Of a DNA stretch of 64,000 nt, positions 36,015 through 44,574 are shown one piece after another. The position numbers and the translations under genes were made by a program. Positions within the stretch are counted from its first letter, which is position 1. Each line of letters opens with the position of its first letter. Source of the DNA: Bryobacteraceae bacterium (GTDB lineage Bacteria; Acidobacteriota; Terriglobia; Bryobacterales; Bryobacteraceae). The DNA lies in contig CANGYQ010000011.1 of the NCBI GenBank assembly GCA_947458745.1, positions 62,001-126,000 on the forward strand. The letters run 5' to 3'. The notes below the pieces were generated by a model. That model ran no database searches. It was given only the letters and a program-made list of their open reading frames with translations, and was not told the origin of the DNA.

Positions 36015-36060
36015 TTGTTGTCTGACCGGCCGGGTGGCGCGGTCGAGGGCGAACTTTCAG

Positions 36061-36066
36061 TATATT
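36061..36066 (+). promoter_or_regulatory. Candidate -10 box (TATATT)
   Basis: TATATT lies 8 bases before GTG 36075. There is no Shine-Dalgarno between the two, so a leaderless transcript is suggested. Confidence 0.4.
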
Positions 36067-36074
36067 CGGTTTGG

Positions 36075-37466
36075 GTGCCTAATCGCAAAGTGTTTGATTC
36101 ACCAAATCGCAATTCTCCGGGTTCGGCGTTGATCGCCGAGGCGGTGGAAGCTGCATTGATTCTCGAGCGCCAGGATCGCATTGGCGAAGCACTGGAAGTG
36201 CTGGAAGCGACGCTCCAGTTGGAGCCGGAGAGCGCGGAGGTGGCCAAGCAGTGCGCTCGGCTGTCGCTGAAGATCAATGAAATTCGGGCTTTCATCAACT
36301 GGTGCCATGAGGCTCTCCGCATTGATCCGGCTGATCCGGAGCCGCACGAGATGATGGGCCTTCTGCTCGAATCGAAAGGCCGGCACGCCGAGGCCAGCGA
36401 AGAATTTCGAATGGCGGCGGCCGTCCGTGAGAAACTAGCCCGCATGAGCCAACACCACCCGAAGCTGCGCTGGGGCGTTCTGAGCGTGTCGAAATTCGCC
36501 ATGACCAAGCTGCTGCCCTCCACCCTGAAAAGCAGCGCGAATGAGATCACCGCCATCGCTTCCCGCGACTTGGGCCGCGCCACCGAGGCGGCCGCGCAAC
36601 TGGGGGCGGGGAAGGCGTATGGCAGCTACGAAGAGCTGCTCGCGGACCAGGACATCGACGTCATCTACAACCCGCTCCCCAACCATCTGCACGTGCCCTG
36701 GGCCATCAAGGCGGCAGAAGCCGGCAAGCATGTCCTGTGTGAGAAACCGCTGGGTCTAAATGCCACCCAGGTGCGAGAGCTGATTGCGGCCCGGGATCGT
36801 ACCGGCAAGGTGATCATGGAAGCGTTCATGGTGCGGACCCACCCGCAGTGGCTGCGGGTCCGCGAGATCATCCGGTCCGGGGAGATCGGGGAAGTACGGG
36901 CGTTCGTGGCCGCCTTCAGCTACACCAACGTGGACCCGAACAACGTGCGCAACAAGGCCGATATCGGCGGCGGGGCGATCTACGACATTGGCTGTTACTG
37001 CATCACCACCGCTCGCTGGGCCTTTGAGCGCGAGCCGCAGCGCGTCGCCTGCACCATTGAGCGGGACCCGGCCTTTGGCACGGACCGCCTGTCGTCGGCC
37101 ATCCTCGACTTCGCACCCGGCCAAGCCAACTTCACGGTCTCGACCCAGATCAACCCGTTTCAACGCACGCAGATCGTCGGGACTAAGGGACGCATTGAGG
37201 TGGAGATCCCGGTGAACTCATTGCCGGACCGGCCGATGCGGCTGCACATTGACGTGGGCGGCGCGCTGGACCGGTCGGGCATTCGGACGGAAGAGATCCC
37301 GGCTTGTGACCAGTACACGATTCAGGCCGATGAGCTGGCACGGGCCATTCGCGGAGAACGCGAAGTAGCGGTGCCGCTGGAAGATTCGCTGGCCAATATG
37401 CAGGTGATTGATGCGACGTTTGCGGCGGCGGAATCGGGGCGGTGGGAAGTGCCGGGGGAGTTTTAA
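36075..37466 (+). CDS. TPR-Gfo/Idh/MocA oxidoreductase fusion
   Basis: The 463-residue protein joins an N-terminal TPR-like helical region (residues about 15-110: two to three repeats such as DRIGEALEVLEATLQLEPES and HAEASEEFRMAAAV) to a complete Gfo/Idh/MocA dehydrogenase. The latter has the Rossmann start WGVLSVSKFA, the EKPLG motif with its catalytic Lys, and the C-terminal sheet with GGGAIYDIGCYC. Substrates of the family are sugars and their derivatives, with NAD(P). The frame is open to 36015, touching the tRNA gene, so the start is uncertain; GTG 36075 is chosen from the TATATT spacing, GTG 36090 is next. Confidence 0.8.
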   Translation: MPNRKVFDSPNRNSPGSALIAEAVEAALILERQDRIGEALEVLEATLQLEPESAEVAKQCARLSLKINEIRAFINWCHEALRIDPADPEPHEMMGLLLESKGRHAEASEEFRMAAAVREKLARMSQHHPKLRWGVLSVSKFAMTKLLPSTLKSSANEITAIASRDLGRATEAAAQLGAGKAYGSYEELLADQDIDVIYNPLPNHLHVPWAIKAAEAGKHVLCEKPLGLNATQVRELIAARDRTGKVIMEAFMVRTHPQWLRVREIIRSGEIGEVRAFVAAFSYTNVDPNNVRNKADIGGGAIYDIGCYCITTARWAFEREPQRVACTIERDPAFGTDRLSSAILDFAPGQANFTVSTQINPFQRTQIVGTKGRIEVEIPVNSLPDRPMRLHIDVGGALDRSGIRTEEIPACDQYTIQADELARAIRGEREVAVPLEDSLANMQVIDATFAAAESGRWEVPGEF

Positions 37467-37482
37467 AGGTACCCTAATTGCA

Positions 37483-37524
37483 GAACGGCGGCGAAGGGTT
37501 TCCCCCTCGCCGCCGTTCGTTTTA
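37483..37524. terminator. Bidirectional terminator
   Basis: A 12-bp perfect GC-rich stem (GAACGGCGGCGA with its complement) plus an inner GGG/CCC, followed by GTTTT on the + strand, lies between two convergent genes and can serve both. Confidence 0.8.
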
Positions 37525-37544
37525 GGTTGAGTGTTGAATGGTGG

Positions 37545-39725
37545 CTACTGCTTAACCCACATCGTGACGCCGGATTGGCTGGTAACACCGCCCATTGTGA
37601 CGACAACGGGGAAGCGGGCCGGGGTGGATGTGCAACCCGCAATTCCACTGCCACCGCACTCGGGGACGGCCACGTTGACTTGATAAAGTCCGGCGATCGC
37701 ATCCCCGACGAAGCCCGAGTAGGAGACGGTGGCCGCGACGCCGCCGATAGTGACCGTCGGACGGGTGCTATTGGTGAAGCACGGAGGCAAGTTGCCCTGC
37801 ATGATCGACGTGCGAATCACGGCACCATCAATCGAGGTCCAGGCCGGGCTGGGAACCACGTAGCTGGCACCGGGGACATAGGGGCCCGTGGTAACGCTGG
37901 CCGGAGTCAGAATCGTACCCAGATAGCCGCCGGGGGCCGCACCGTTGGTTCCGGCCGTTCCCAGGGGAGCCAAGCAGTGGGTAGGAACGGTGACGCTACC
38001 GCCAGGGGCCGCGTTGGTGCCCGAGCTGTCCGGGATACCGAGACCCGTCATAAAGATGGCGACTGTGTCAGTGGGTGTACCTCCACCGCTTGCTAAACCG
38101 GTTGCCGCCGCGAGCTCCGTATTCAGGGCAAACGTCGTGGAATCCGTGATCGCGCCATCGCCTTGTCCATTGGAGCCGATAGTGAAGATGCCCGGGGTGC
38201 GAGCGACGAAATCCAGCGGGAAGACGGCTGACGAGTTGGCCGCGGTGGCGGTGGCGGCGGTGTCATATCCCACCTGCACGTTCACCACGTTGGATGTATG
38301 CAGCGAAGTTACGTTGCCCGGCACAATCACGTTGATCTGGTTATTGGTGGCAAACAGCAGGTACCCCGGCAAGGTGGTGGCGGGAGTGCCCGGCTTGGAG
38401 AACGTCACCGTGATCTTGTTGGTGGTGGTGGCGGTCGGGTTGGGCGTCAGCAGTGTTGGGTAACGGGCATAGGTGGCATCCGGCGCACCTACCAGGACGC
38501 TGTTTGAGCCCGTGCACAGAGCGCAGAAGTTGAACCCGAAGATGCTAATAATGTCATAGGGAGAGATCTTCGGGTTGCTGCCCGAGGCTGCGGCTACGTA
38601 GGCCGAGCTGCTGGTGACGGTGGTGATGATGGGAGCACCACTGACGCCGGCGGTGACCGCGCCCGTGGTCGGCGCAGTTGTGATGCTCTGGTTGTTGGTT
38701 ACGGTAAACGACAGCGCCGTGGCGCCAGCCGTTTTGAAGGCGCCGCCCGTGTTGTCATAGGGAATCGAAACCGTCAGGAACGTCGGGCTGAGGACGGTAA
38801 CGTTTTCCGGGGCAATCGCGCTGGTGCCCAGGAAGACTCTGGTCTTCTGGGTATTGGTGGCCACGAAGTTTGTACCGCGCAACACCATGGTGACGGCACC
38901 GGGCGGCACCCCGGCGCTCAACAGCGGAACGACGGGGGGCGTCACGGACATAACCGTGGCGGTGCCCGAATTCACCGAAATGCTGATGGGAACGATGATG
39001 TTGGACCCGCTGGCCAGATTGATGGTGACCGAAGCATTCAAAAGATCGCCCGGTAGCGCCTGGCTGAGGGCCGCCGCTGATGGAGTCACCGTCAAGGTGG
39101 TGCCCCAGCTATACGCGATACCGTTCAACGTGCCACCCGCGGCACCAACCAGCGTCAACCATCCCGCCGGTACGCCGGTCGGAGTCTGGGAACTGGCGAC
39201 GGTTGCCCGGAAGGAGATCGGCAAGCTGCTGCTGGAGATCAAGGTAAACGCCATGGACGGAGCGGCCGCGCCCACCGTGTAAGGCACCGGGTTCAGCACA
39301 TTCAGCCCACCGCGCACCTGAAGCGCCGTCGCGGCGTCGTTCACTTGGAGCCGGACCGTGACCGTCACGGACGTATGACCAGTTGCCGTAAACGTCACCA
39401 CGGTGGAGTAGAGGCCGGAACCCAGCGTGGTCCAAGCCGGACTCGGAGAAAACGTGATTACGTTCGCGCTGGCCGTCGTGGTGGCCAAGCCCGTCATCGG
39501 GGTTAACTGAACCCAGGGAACGGATGGGGCGGTCACAGCATAGTAAGCCGTGCCCGAACTGATCGCAAGGTTAGAAGTTGCCGTCGAAGTACACGCTGAG
39601 CCCTTGGTACAAGTCAAGGTTACCGTGGCCGCGGTGACGGTAAGGTCAGCCGCCATGATACCTGATGAGCAGGCAATCAGCGCGAACAGAACGGGAAGGA
39701 GCCGAAACAGTCGAATTTTAAACAT
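37545..39725 (-). CDS. Secreted BACON/Ig-like protein with TIGR03437 C-terminal domain
   Basis: The 726-residue secreted protein starts with a signal peptide (FKIRLFRLLPVLFALIACSSGIMA). Repeated Ig/BACON-like modules follow (VPWVQLTPMTG, TFTATGHTSVTVTVRLQVND) and an IPT-like segment near residues 255-340. The last third matches the TIGR03437 'Solibacter' C-terminal domain, with SPYDIISIFGFNF, NQINVIVPG and GLYQVNVAVP motifs and two Cys pairs. The function is unknown; it is probably a surface or adhesive protein. AAAGGA lies 7 bases before ATG 39725, so the longer in-frame start at 39806 is rejected. It is rich in Thr, Ala and Val and lacks Lys-rich segments. Confidence 0.8.
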   Translation of the reverse strand: MFKIRLFRLLPVLFALIACSSGIMAADLTVTAATVTLTCTKGSACTSTATSNLAISSGTAYYAVTAPSVPWVQLTPMTGLATTTASANVITFSPSPAWTTLGSGLYSTVVTFTATGHTSVTVTVRLQVNDAATALQVRGGLNVLNPVPYTVGAAAPSMAFTLISSSSLPISFRATVASSQTPTGVPAGWLTLVGAAGGTLNGIAYSWGTTLTVTPSAAALSQALPGDLLNASVTINLASGSNIIVPISISVNSGTATVMSVTPPVVPLLSAGVPPGAVTMVLRGTNFVATNTQKTRVFLGTSAIAPENVTVLSPTFLTVSIPYDNTGGAFKTAGATALSFTVTNNQSITTAPTTGAVTAGVSGAPIITTVTSSSAYVAAASGSNPKISPYDIISIFGFNFCALCTGSNSVLVGAPDATYARYPTLLTPNPTATTTNKITVTFSKPGTPATTLPGYLLFATNNQINVIVPGNVTSLHTSNVVNVQVGYDTAATATAANSSAVFPLDFVARTPGIFTIGSNGQGDGAITDSTTFALNTELAAATGLASGGGTPTDTVAIFMTGLGIPDSSGTNAAPGGSVTVPTHCLAPLGTAGTNGAAPGGYLGTILTPASVTTGPYVPGASYVVPSPAWTSIDGAVIRTSIMQGNLPPCFTNSTRPTVTIGGVAATVSYSGFVGDAIAGLYQVNVAVPECGGSGIAGCTSTPARFPVVVTMGGVTSQSGVTMWVKQ

Positions 39726-40003
39726 AGAGTGTCCTTTCACCCGCTCATCATCTGCGGTGCGGGCGCATGGTTCTCTCATCGGTGCTCGATTTGTCAGCAA
39801 TAACAAAAAAGGTACGGTTCACCTGGCGGCGAGAACGGTAGCGGGAGAACAGAATAGATCGACCTAAGGAGCTTACCTTAGATGGGTAGTCCTATCTAAG
39901 AACGATTTATACCAGAGTGGGTGAGTAGCGGCTAACTTAGCAGGGCAAGACGGTAGGGACAAAAGAATGTGATGCGCCGCTGGCAGAAGCTCCAAAGCAG
40001 AAA
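39726..40003. other. Intergenic stretch between gcvPB and the TIGR03437 gene
   Basis: No gene is seen. A short hairpin (CTTAGAT at 39877-39883 with ATCTAAG at 39894-39900) lies about 150 bases upstream of the TIGR03437 start and could be regulatory. The remainder is unstructured by eye. Confidence 0.4.
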
Positions 40004-40029
40004 GGGGGCGTCGCGGAGTACCCGCCCCC
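40004..40029 (-). terminator. Probable terminator of the gcv operon
   Basis: A GGGGGCG/CGCCCCC stem with a 12-base loop lies 18 bases after the gcvPB stop and is followed on the - strand by TTTCTGCTTT. Confidence 0.6.
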
Positions 40030-40046
40030 CCTGTTGCAAACCGGGC

Positions 40047-41528
40047 TTAGCTGGCCGGCTTCCAGCGGACGATCGGCTTGCGGGCCGCGGTGGTTTCATC
40101 CACGCGCGACGTGCGGGTGGTGTAGGGGGCCTTCAGCACCATCTGCGGATCTTCGTCGATCTCGCGCGCGATGGACTGCATGGCGTCGATGAACAGGTCG
40201 ATTTCCGCCTTCGATTCGGTCTCAGTGGGCTCGATCATCAAAGCGCCATGGACAATCAGCGGAAAGCTGACGGTGTACGGGTGGAAGCCGTAATCGATCA
40301 GCCGCTTGGCGATGTCGCCGGTCTTGACGCCCTTGTTGGTCTGGCGATCATCGGAGAAGACCACCTCGTGCATGCAGGGCGACTGGTAGGGCAGGTCAAA
40401 GAATGCCTCCAGACCCTTGCGGATGTAGTTGGCATTCAGGATCGCATCCATGGTCGCATTCCGGAGGCCAGGGCCGCCGTGAGCCATGATGTAGGCCAGT
40501 GCGCGGACCAGCACGCCGAAGTTTCCGTAGAAGGCCCGGACGCGGCCAATGGTGTCCGGACGGTTGTAGTCCCAGCTATAGACGCCGTTGTCGAACTTCA
40601 GACGCGGCGTGGGGGCAAACGGCTCCAAATGAGCCTTCATGGCCACTGCTCCCGCACCGGGACCACCACCGCCATGGGGGGTGGAGAACGTTTTGTGCAG
40701 GTTCAAGTGCATTACGTCCACGCCAAAGTCTCCGGGCCGGGCGACGCCCACCAGCGCATTCATGTTGGCGCCGTCCATGTAGACCATGCCGCCCTTGGAG
40801 TGAAGGACTTCCGCCACTTGCACAATGTGCTCTTCAAAGACGCCCACCGTGTTGGGGTTGGTCACCATCAAGGCCGCCGTATCGCCATCAACGGCCTTCA
40901 CCAGTTCGGCGACGTCGACCATGCCCAAGTCGTTGGACTTGATGTTGACTACGTCATAACCCACCATCTGGGCGGTGGCCGGATTGGTGCCGTGGGCGGA
41001 GTCCGGGCAAAGCACCTTCTTGCGCGGGTTGCCCTGCTTTTCCAGGGCCGCACGGATCAGCAGAATGCCGGTCATCTCACCATGGGCGCCGGCCGCCGGC
41101 TGCAGCGTCACCGCATCCATGCCCGTGATCTCCGCCAGCGCGCACTCCAGCGCCGCGATCACTTCCATCATGCCCTGCGCCAGCGACTCCGGCTGATAGG
41201 GGTGAGCCCAAGCTAGACCCTCGGTGCGAGCCACCTGCTCATTCACACGCGGGTTGTACTTCATGGTGCAACTGCCCAGCGGATACATACCCAGATCAAT
41301 GGCATAGTTCCAGGTGGACAGGCGCGTGAAGTGACGGATCACTTCCACTTCGCTGACTTCTGGAAAGCCTGCGATCTCCGAGCGGACAGCACTGCCACCC
41401 AGGGCGGCGGCCGGGTCGATCGCCGGCACGTCCAGGTCGGGCAGTTGATAGCCCTTCTTGCCGGGCGAGGACATCTCAAAGAGCAGTTGCTCGTTCTGCG
41501 AAATGTGCGAACGGACCTTCTTCACCAT
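40047..41528 (-). CDS. gcvPB: Glycine dehydrogenase (decarboxylating) subunit 2
   Basis: This is the 493-residue C-terminal half of split P-protein. With GcvPA it decarboxylates glycine and passes the aminomethyl group to lipoyl-GcvH. The PLP-binding Lys lies in LNLHKTFSTPHGGGGPGAG near residue 280; SCTMKYNPR, LQPAAGAHGE and CPDSAHGTNPA are further family blocks. GGAG lies 6 bases before ATG 41528, and this start shares a base with the gcvPA stop (TAATG), so the two subunits are translationally coupled in a 1:1 fashion. It is the last gene of the operon. Confidence 0.97.
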   Translation of the reverse strand: MVKKVRSHISQNEQLLFEMSSPGKKGYQLPDLDVPAIDPAAALGGSAVRSEIAGFPEVSEVEVIRHFTRLSTWNYAIDLGMYPLGSCTMKYNPRVNEQVARTEGLAWAHPYQPESLAQGMMEVIAALECALAEITGMDAVTLQPAAGAHGEMTGILLIRAALEKQGNPRKKVLCPDSAHGTNPATAQMVGYDVVNIKSNDLGMVDVAELVKAVDGDTAALMVTNPNTVGVFEEHIVQVAEVLHSKGGMVYMDGANMNALVGVARPGDFGVDVMHLNLHKTFSTPHGGGGPGAGAVAMKAHLEPFAPTPRLKFDNGVYSWDYNRPDTIGRVRAFYGNFGVLVRALAYIMAHGGPGLRNATMDAILNANYIRKGLEAFFDLPYQSPCMHEVVFSDDRQTNKGVKTGDIAKRLIDYGFHPYTVSFPLIVHGALMIEPTETESKAEIDLFIDAMQSIAREIDEDPQMVLKAPYTTRTSRVDETTAARKPIVRWKPAS

Positions 41529-42844
41529 TACTTGCTCCTCCCGGCTACGGCCACCAACTTATCCATCTCCGGCTTTCTGGTCATCTCCGTTGCGCACACC
41601 AACATGGAATCGGCCAGCTCCGGATAATGCTTGCCCAGCGGCAGGCCGCCGATGATCTTCTCTTCCAGCAGTTGGGCGTTCAAGGCTTCCGGATCGCCCA
41701 CACGGGTGACAAACTCATTGAAGTACGCACCCGAGAAGCGCGGTTGAAGCTGGCTACCCAGGTAGTGTGCCTTAGAGAGGTTCTGCACGGCCAATTCCCG
41801 CAGACCCTCCTTGCCGAACAGGCTCAAGTAAACCGTGCCCATCAGCGCGATCAGGGCCTGATTGGTGCAAATGTTCGACGTCGCCTTTTCGCGGCGGATA
41901 TGCTGCTCACGCGTCGAAAGGGTCAGACAGAAGGCGCGGCGGCCCTCCGTGTCTTTCGTCTCGCCCACCAGACGCCCGGGGATCTGCCGGATAAACTTTT
42001 CCTTCGTGGCGATGATACCCGCAAACGGACCACCATACACCGGCGAGATACAGAAGCTTTGTAGTTCGCCCACGACGATGTCGGCTTGCGACGGGGGTTG
42101 CAGCAGGCCCAGTGAGATCGCTTCCGTGAACACGTAGACCAGCAGCGCACCCTTGCTATGGACGAGTTCCGCCAGCGCATCCAGTTCTTCCACGGTCCCG
42201 AAAAAATTGGGGGACTGGATGATGACACACGCCGTGTCGCCATCAATCTTCGCGGCCAAGTCCGCCATGTCCAATTGGCCCGTCTCCGCGTTGTACCCAA
42301 ACTCAGCCACCGGCATGCCCTGGTGCTTGGTGTAGGTGTCCAACACCTCGCGATATTCCGGGTGTACTGTGCGGGCCACCAGCGTCTTGTTTCGACCGGT
42401 GATGCGCACAGCCATCATGGCCGCTTCCGGCACGGCCGTTGAGCCGTCGTACATGGAGGCGTTGGCCACTTCCATGCCGGTCAACTGGCAGACCATGGTC
42501 TGAAATTCAAAGATCTGCGTCAGAGTGCCCTGCGAAATCTCTGCCTGATAGGGCGTGTACGAAGTGAGGAACTCACTGCGTTGCACGATCACATCGGCCA
42601 CCACCGGGCGGAAGTGCCGGTAGACGCCCGCGCCCAGGAAGGAAGCGAAGCCGTTTCCGCCACGGTCACCGCGTTCGCGGAAATAGTCGACAATGTCGAA
42701 CTCCGACTTGCCCGGCGGGATATTCAACGGCCGATTCAGGCGCGCCTCCGCCGGGATATGGGCGATCAGGTCATCAAGATGATTGACGCCAATCGCGCTG
42801 AGCATCTGTTGCCGCTCAGCGTCTGATTTAGGTAGATAACGCAA
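41528..42844 (-). CDS. gcvPA: Glycine dehydrogenase (decarboxylating) subunit 1
   Basis: This is the 438-residue N-terminal half of split P-protein, forming the heterotetramer with GcvPB. Family blocks seen are [30 protein letters not shown] (with the nearby [18 protein letters not shown]) and GRLVGET. Subunit 1 lacks the PLP Lys, as expected. The start is TTG 42844 with GGAG 8 bases upstream. An 84-base gap separates it from gcvH. Confidence 0.97.
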   Translation of the reverse strand: MRYLPKSDAERQQMLSAIGVNHLDDLIAHIPAEARLNRPLNIPPGKSEFDIVDYFRERGDRGGNGFASFLGAGVYRHFRPVVADVIVQRSEFLTSYTPYQAEISQGTLTQIFEFQTMVCQLTGMEVANASMYDGSTAVPEAAMMAVRITGRNKTLVARTVHPEYREVLDTYTKHQGMPVAEFGYNAETGQLDMADLAAKIDGDTACVIIQSPNFFGTVEELDALAELVHSKGALLVYVFTEAISLGLLQPPSQADIVVGELQSFCISPVYGGPFAGIIATKEKFIRQIPGRLVGETKDTEGRRAFCLTLSTREQHIRREKATSNICTNQALIALMGTVYLSLFGKEGLRELAVQNLSKAHYLGSQLQPRFSGAYFNEFVTRVGDPEALNAQLLEEKIIGGLPLGKHYPELADSMLVCATEMTRKPEMDKLVAVAGRSK

Positions 42845-42928
42845 GATTAGCTCCGATCAAGGCAGAGACGCGAAGTCTAGCCCGCAAGGGGCGGGTACGC
42901 GCGCGCTGGTCCTCAAAGACTTAAACTG

Positions 42929-43306
42929 CTAGGCCCCGATGTAGGTTTGATACTCGGCAACCGTCATCAGTTGCTCTATTTCCGATGGGTCGGTCAATTT
43001 GATCTTCACGAGCCAGGCCGCCCCATGAGGATCCTCATTTAGCTTTTCGGGCGCGGCGGCCAAAAGAGAATTCGTTTCCAACACTTCGCCCGAAATCGGC
43101 GCGTAGATGTCGGATACCGCTTTCACCGATTCAACGGAGCCGAAGGTGGCACCTTTGGCCAGCGCGATGCCCAGCTTGGGCAGGTCGACATAGACAATGT
43201 CGCCCAGCTCCTTCTGCGCGTGGTCGGTTATGCCCACCGTGCCGGTGTCGCCTTCCACCAGCACCCACTCGTGTTCCTTGGTATAGCGAAAAGTCTCTGG
43301 ATACAT
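42929..43306 (-). CDS. gcvH: Glycine cleavage system H protein
   Basis: This is the lipoyl carrier of the glycine cleavage system, 125 aa, a standard length. The lipoylated residue is K62 in the ESVKAVSD motif; the N-terminal YTKEHEWV and the TDHAQKELGDIVYVDLP block are typical. It shuttles the aminomethyl group from P-protein to GcvT. It lies 26 bases after gcvT. Lipoylation enzymes are not in the window. Confidence 0.97.
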   Translation of the reverse strand: MYPETFRYTKEHEWVLVEGDTGTVGITDHAQKELGDIVYVDLPKLGIALAKGATFGSVESVKAVSDIYAPISGEVLETNSLLAAAPEKLNEDPHGAAWLVKIKLTDPSEIEQLMTVAEYQTYIGA

Positions 43307-43332
43307 TTGTCTCGGCTCGCTTAAAGAAAAAT

Positions 43333-44445
43333 CTACTTCGCCCGCTTGTAGAAGGGCGTCGGAATGGTGCGGGCTTCCACGGGCTGGTTTCGCACCATGA
43401 TCTCAATCGACTGACCCGGCTCCGCTGCCGCCACCGGTAGGTAGCATAACCCGATATTCTTGCCCAGCGTGGGTGCCGGACCACCGGAGGTGACCCAACC
43501 GGCCGGTTCACCATTCAGACGCACTTCGTAGCCATCCCGGCCAATCCCGCGGCCCACCATCTCAAAACCGACCAGCTTGCGCGTGATGCCGGCTTCCTTC
43601 TGTTTCAGCAATGCTTCACGGCCCACAAACGCGGGCTTGTCAAACTTGACGATCCAGGCCAAGTCGGCTTCCAGCGGCGTCAGAGTCGCGTCGATCTCGT
43701 GGCCATAAAGCGCCATCTTGCATTCCAGCCGCAGCGTATTGCGCGCACCCAACCCGATCGGCTTGATGCCGAACTCCGCACCGGCTGCAAGCACTTCGCC
43801 CCACACGCGCGGCGCTTCTTCCGGGGCCACGTAAATCTCAAACCCGTCTTCGCCAGTGTAGCCAGTGCGGGCGATCCGGGCCGGGATGCCGCACACGATG
43901 CCGTCGGTGAAATGGTAGTACTTGATCGGCGCGAGATCTACCGCCGTCAGCTTTTGCAGCGTCGCGGGACCCTTGGGGCCCTGGATCGCCAACTGCGCGT
44001 ACTTGGGGCCGGCATTCTCCACCGTGCAGTCAAAGCCGGTTGCGGCGTGCTGGGCCACGATGTGGTCGTAGTCCTTGTCCTGATTCGACGCATTGACGCA
44101 AATAAAGAAGTGGTCGTCAGCCACCTTGTGCACCAGGATGTCATCCACAAAGCCGCCGTGCTCGTAGAGCAGGCCGGAATAGTGGGCTTGCCCGATCTTG
44201 AGCTTCGCCGCCCAATTGGAGGAGATGTGGTCCACCAGATTCAGCGCCTGGGGCCCGCGGATCTCGATTTCGCCCATGTGGCTGACGTCAAACAGCCCCA
44301 CGGCTGTGCGCACGGTGTTGTGCTCGTCAATAATGCCTGAATACTGCACCGGCATATCCCAGCCGCCAAAATCAACCATCTTCGCGCCGGAAGCGCGGTG
44401 GACGGCGTTGAGGGGTGTCACACGAAGGGCAGCAGAGTCACTCAT
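43333..44445 (-). CDS. gcvT: Aminomethyltransferase (glycine cleavage T protein)
   Basis: The 370-residue T protein releases ammonia from the aminomethyl-lipoyl arm and makes methylene-tetrahydrofolate. Seen are MVDFGGWDMPVQY near the N-terminus, LFDVSHMGEIEIRG with the catalytic Asp, YTGEDGFEIY and the C-terminal SGGPAPTLGKNIGLCYL block. ATG 44445 has GAGG 6 bases upstream; the frame extends to 44466 across the promoter-like sequence, so that start is rejected. It leads the operon. Confidence 0.96.
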   Translation of the reverse strand: MSDSAALRVTPLNAVHRASGAKMVDFGGWDMPVQYSGIIDEHNTVRTAVGLFDVSHMGEIEIRGPQALNLVDHISSNWAAKLKIGQAHYSGLLYEHGGFVDDILVHKVADDHFFICVNASNQDKDYDHIVAQHAATGFDCTVENAGPKYAQLAIQGPKGPATLQKLTAVDLAPIKYYHFTDGIVCGIPARIARTGYTGEDGFEIYVAPEEAPRVWGEVLAAGAEFGIKPIGLGARNTLRLECKMALYGHEIDATLTPLEADLAWIVKFDKPAFVGREALLKQKEAGITRKLVGFEMVGRGIGRDGYEVRLNGEPAGWVTSGGPAPTLGKNIGLCYLPVAAAEPGQSIEIMVRNQPVEARTIPTPFYKRAK

Positions 44446-44456
44446 GGGAAACCTCA

Positions 44457-44462
44457 ATTGTA
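44457..44462 (-). promoter_or_regulatory. Candidate -10 box of the gcv operon (TACAAT)
   Basis: TACAAT on the - strand lies 11 bases before the gcvT ATG, with GAGG in between. No glycine riboswitch-like structure was recognised in the roughly 110 bases upstream. Confidence 0.4.
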
Positions 44463-44520
44463 GCAAGGAGCTTGCGGCGCACCCGGCAGCCCCGCGTGTT
44501 CCTGGGGGATTTGCACAACA

Positions 44521-44557
44521 AAAAAAGCCGGGCCCGGCCGAAGCTGGGACCCGGCTT
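44521..44557 (-). terminator. Rho-independent terminator of the TonB receptor gene
   Basis: The - strand carries AAGCCGGG ... CCCGGCTT with a run of T directly after, 18 bases beyond the receptor stop. It separates that gene from the gcv operon. Confidence 0.85.
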
Positions 44558-44574
44558 GATTCACTGCCTGGCGT

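Noticed and set aside
39969..41216. 415-residue open frame on the + strand
   Set aside because: It is antisense to gcvPB, whose identity is certain; the translation shows only scattered low-complexity His/Gln-rich stretches.
44446..44520. Glycine riboswitch before gcvT
   Set aside because: The short leader between the receptor terminator and gcvT is too small and shows no glycine-aptamer pattern.
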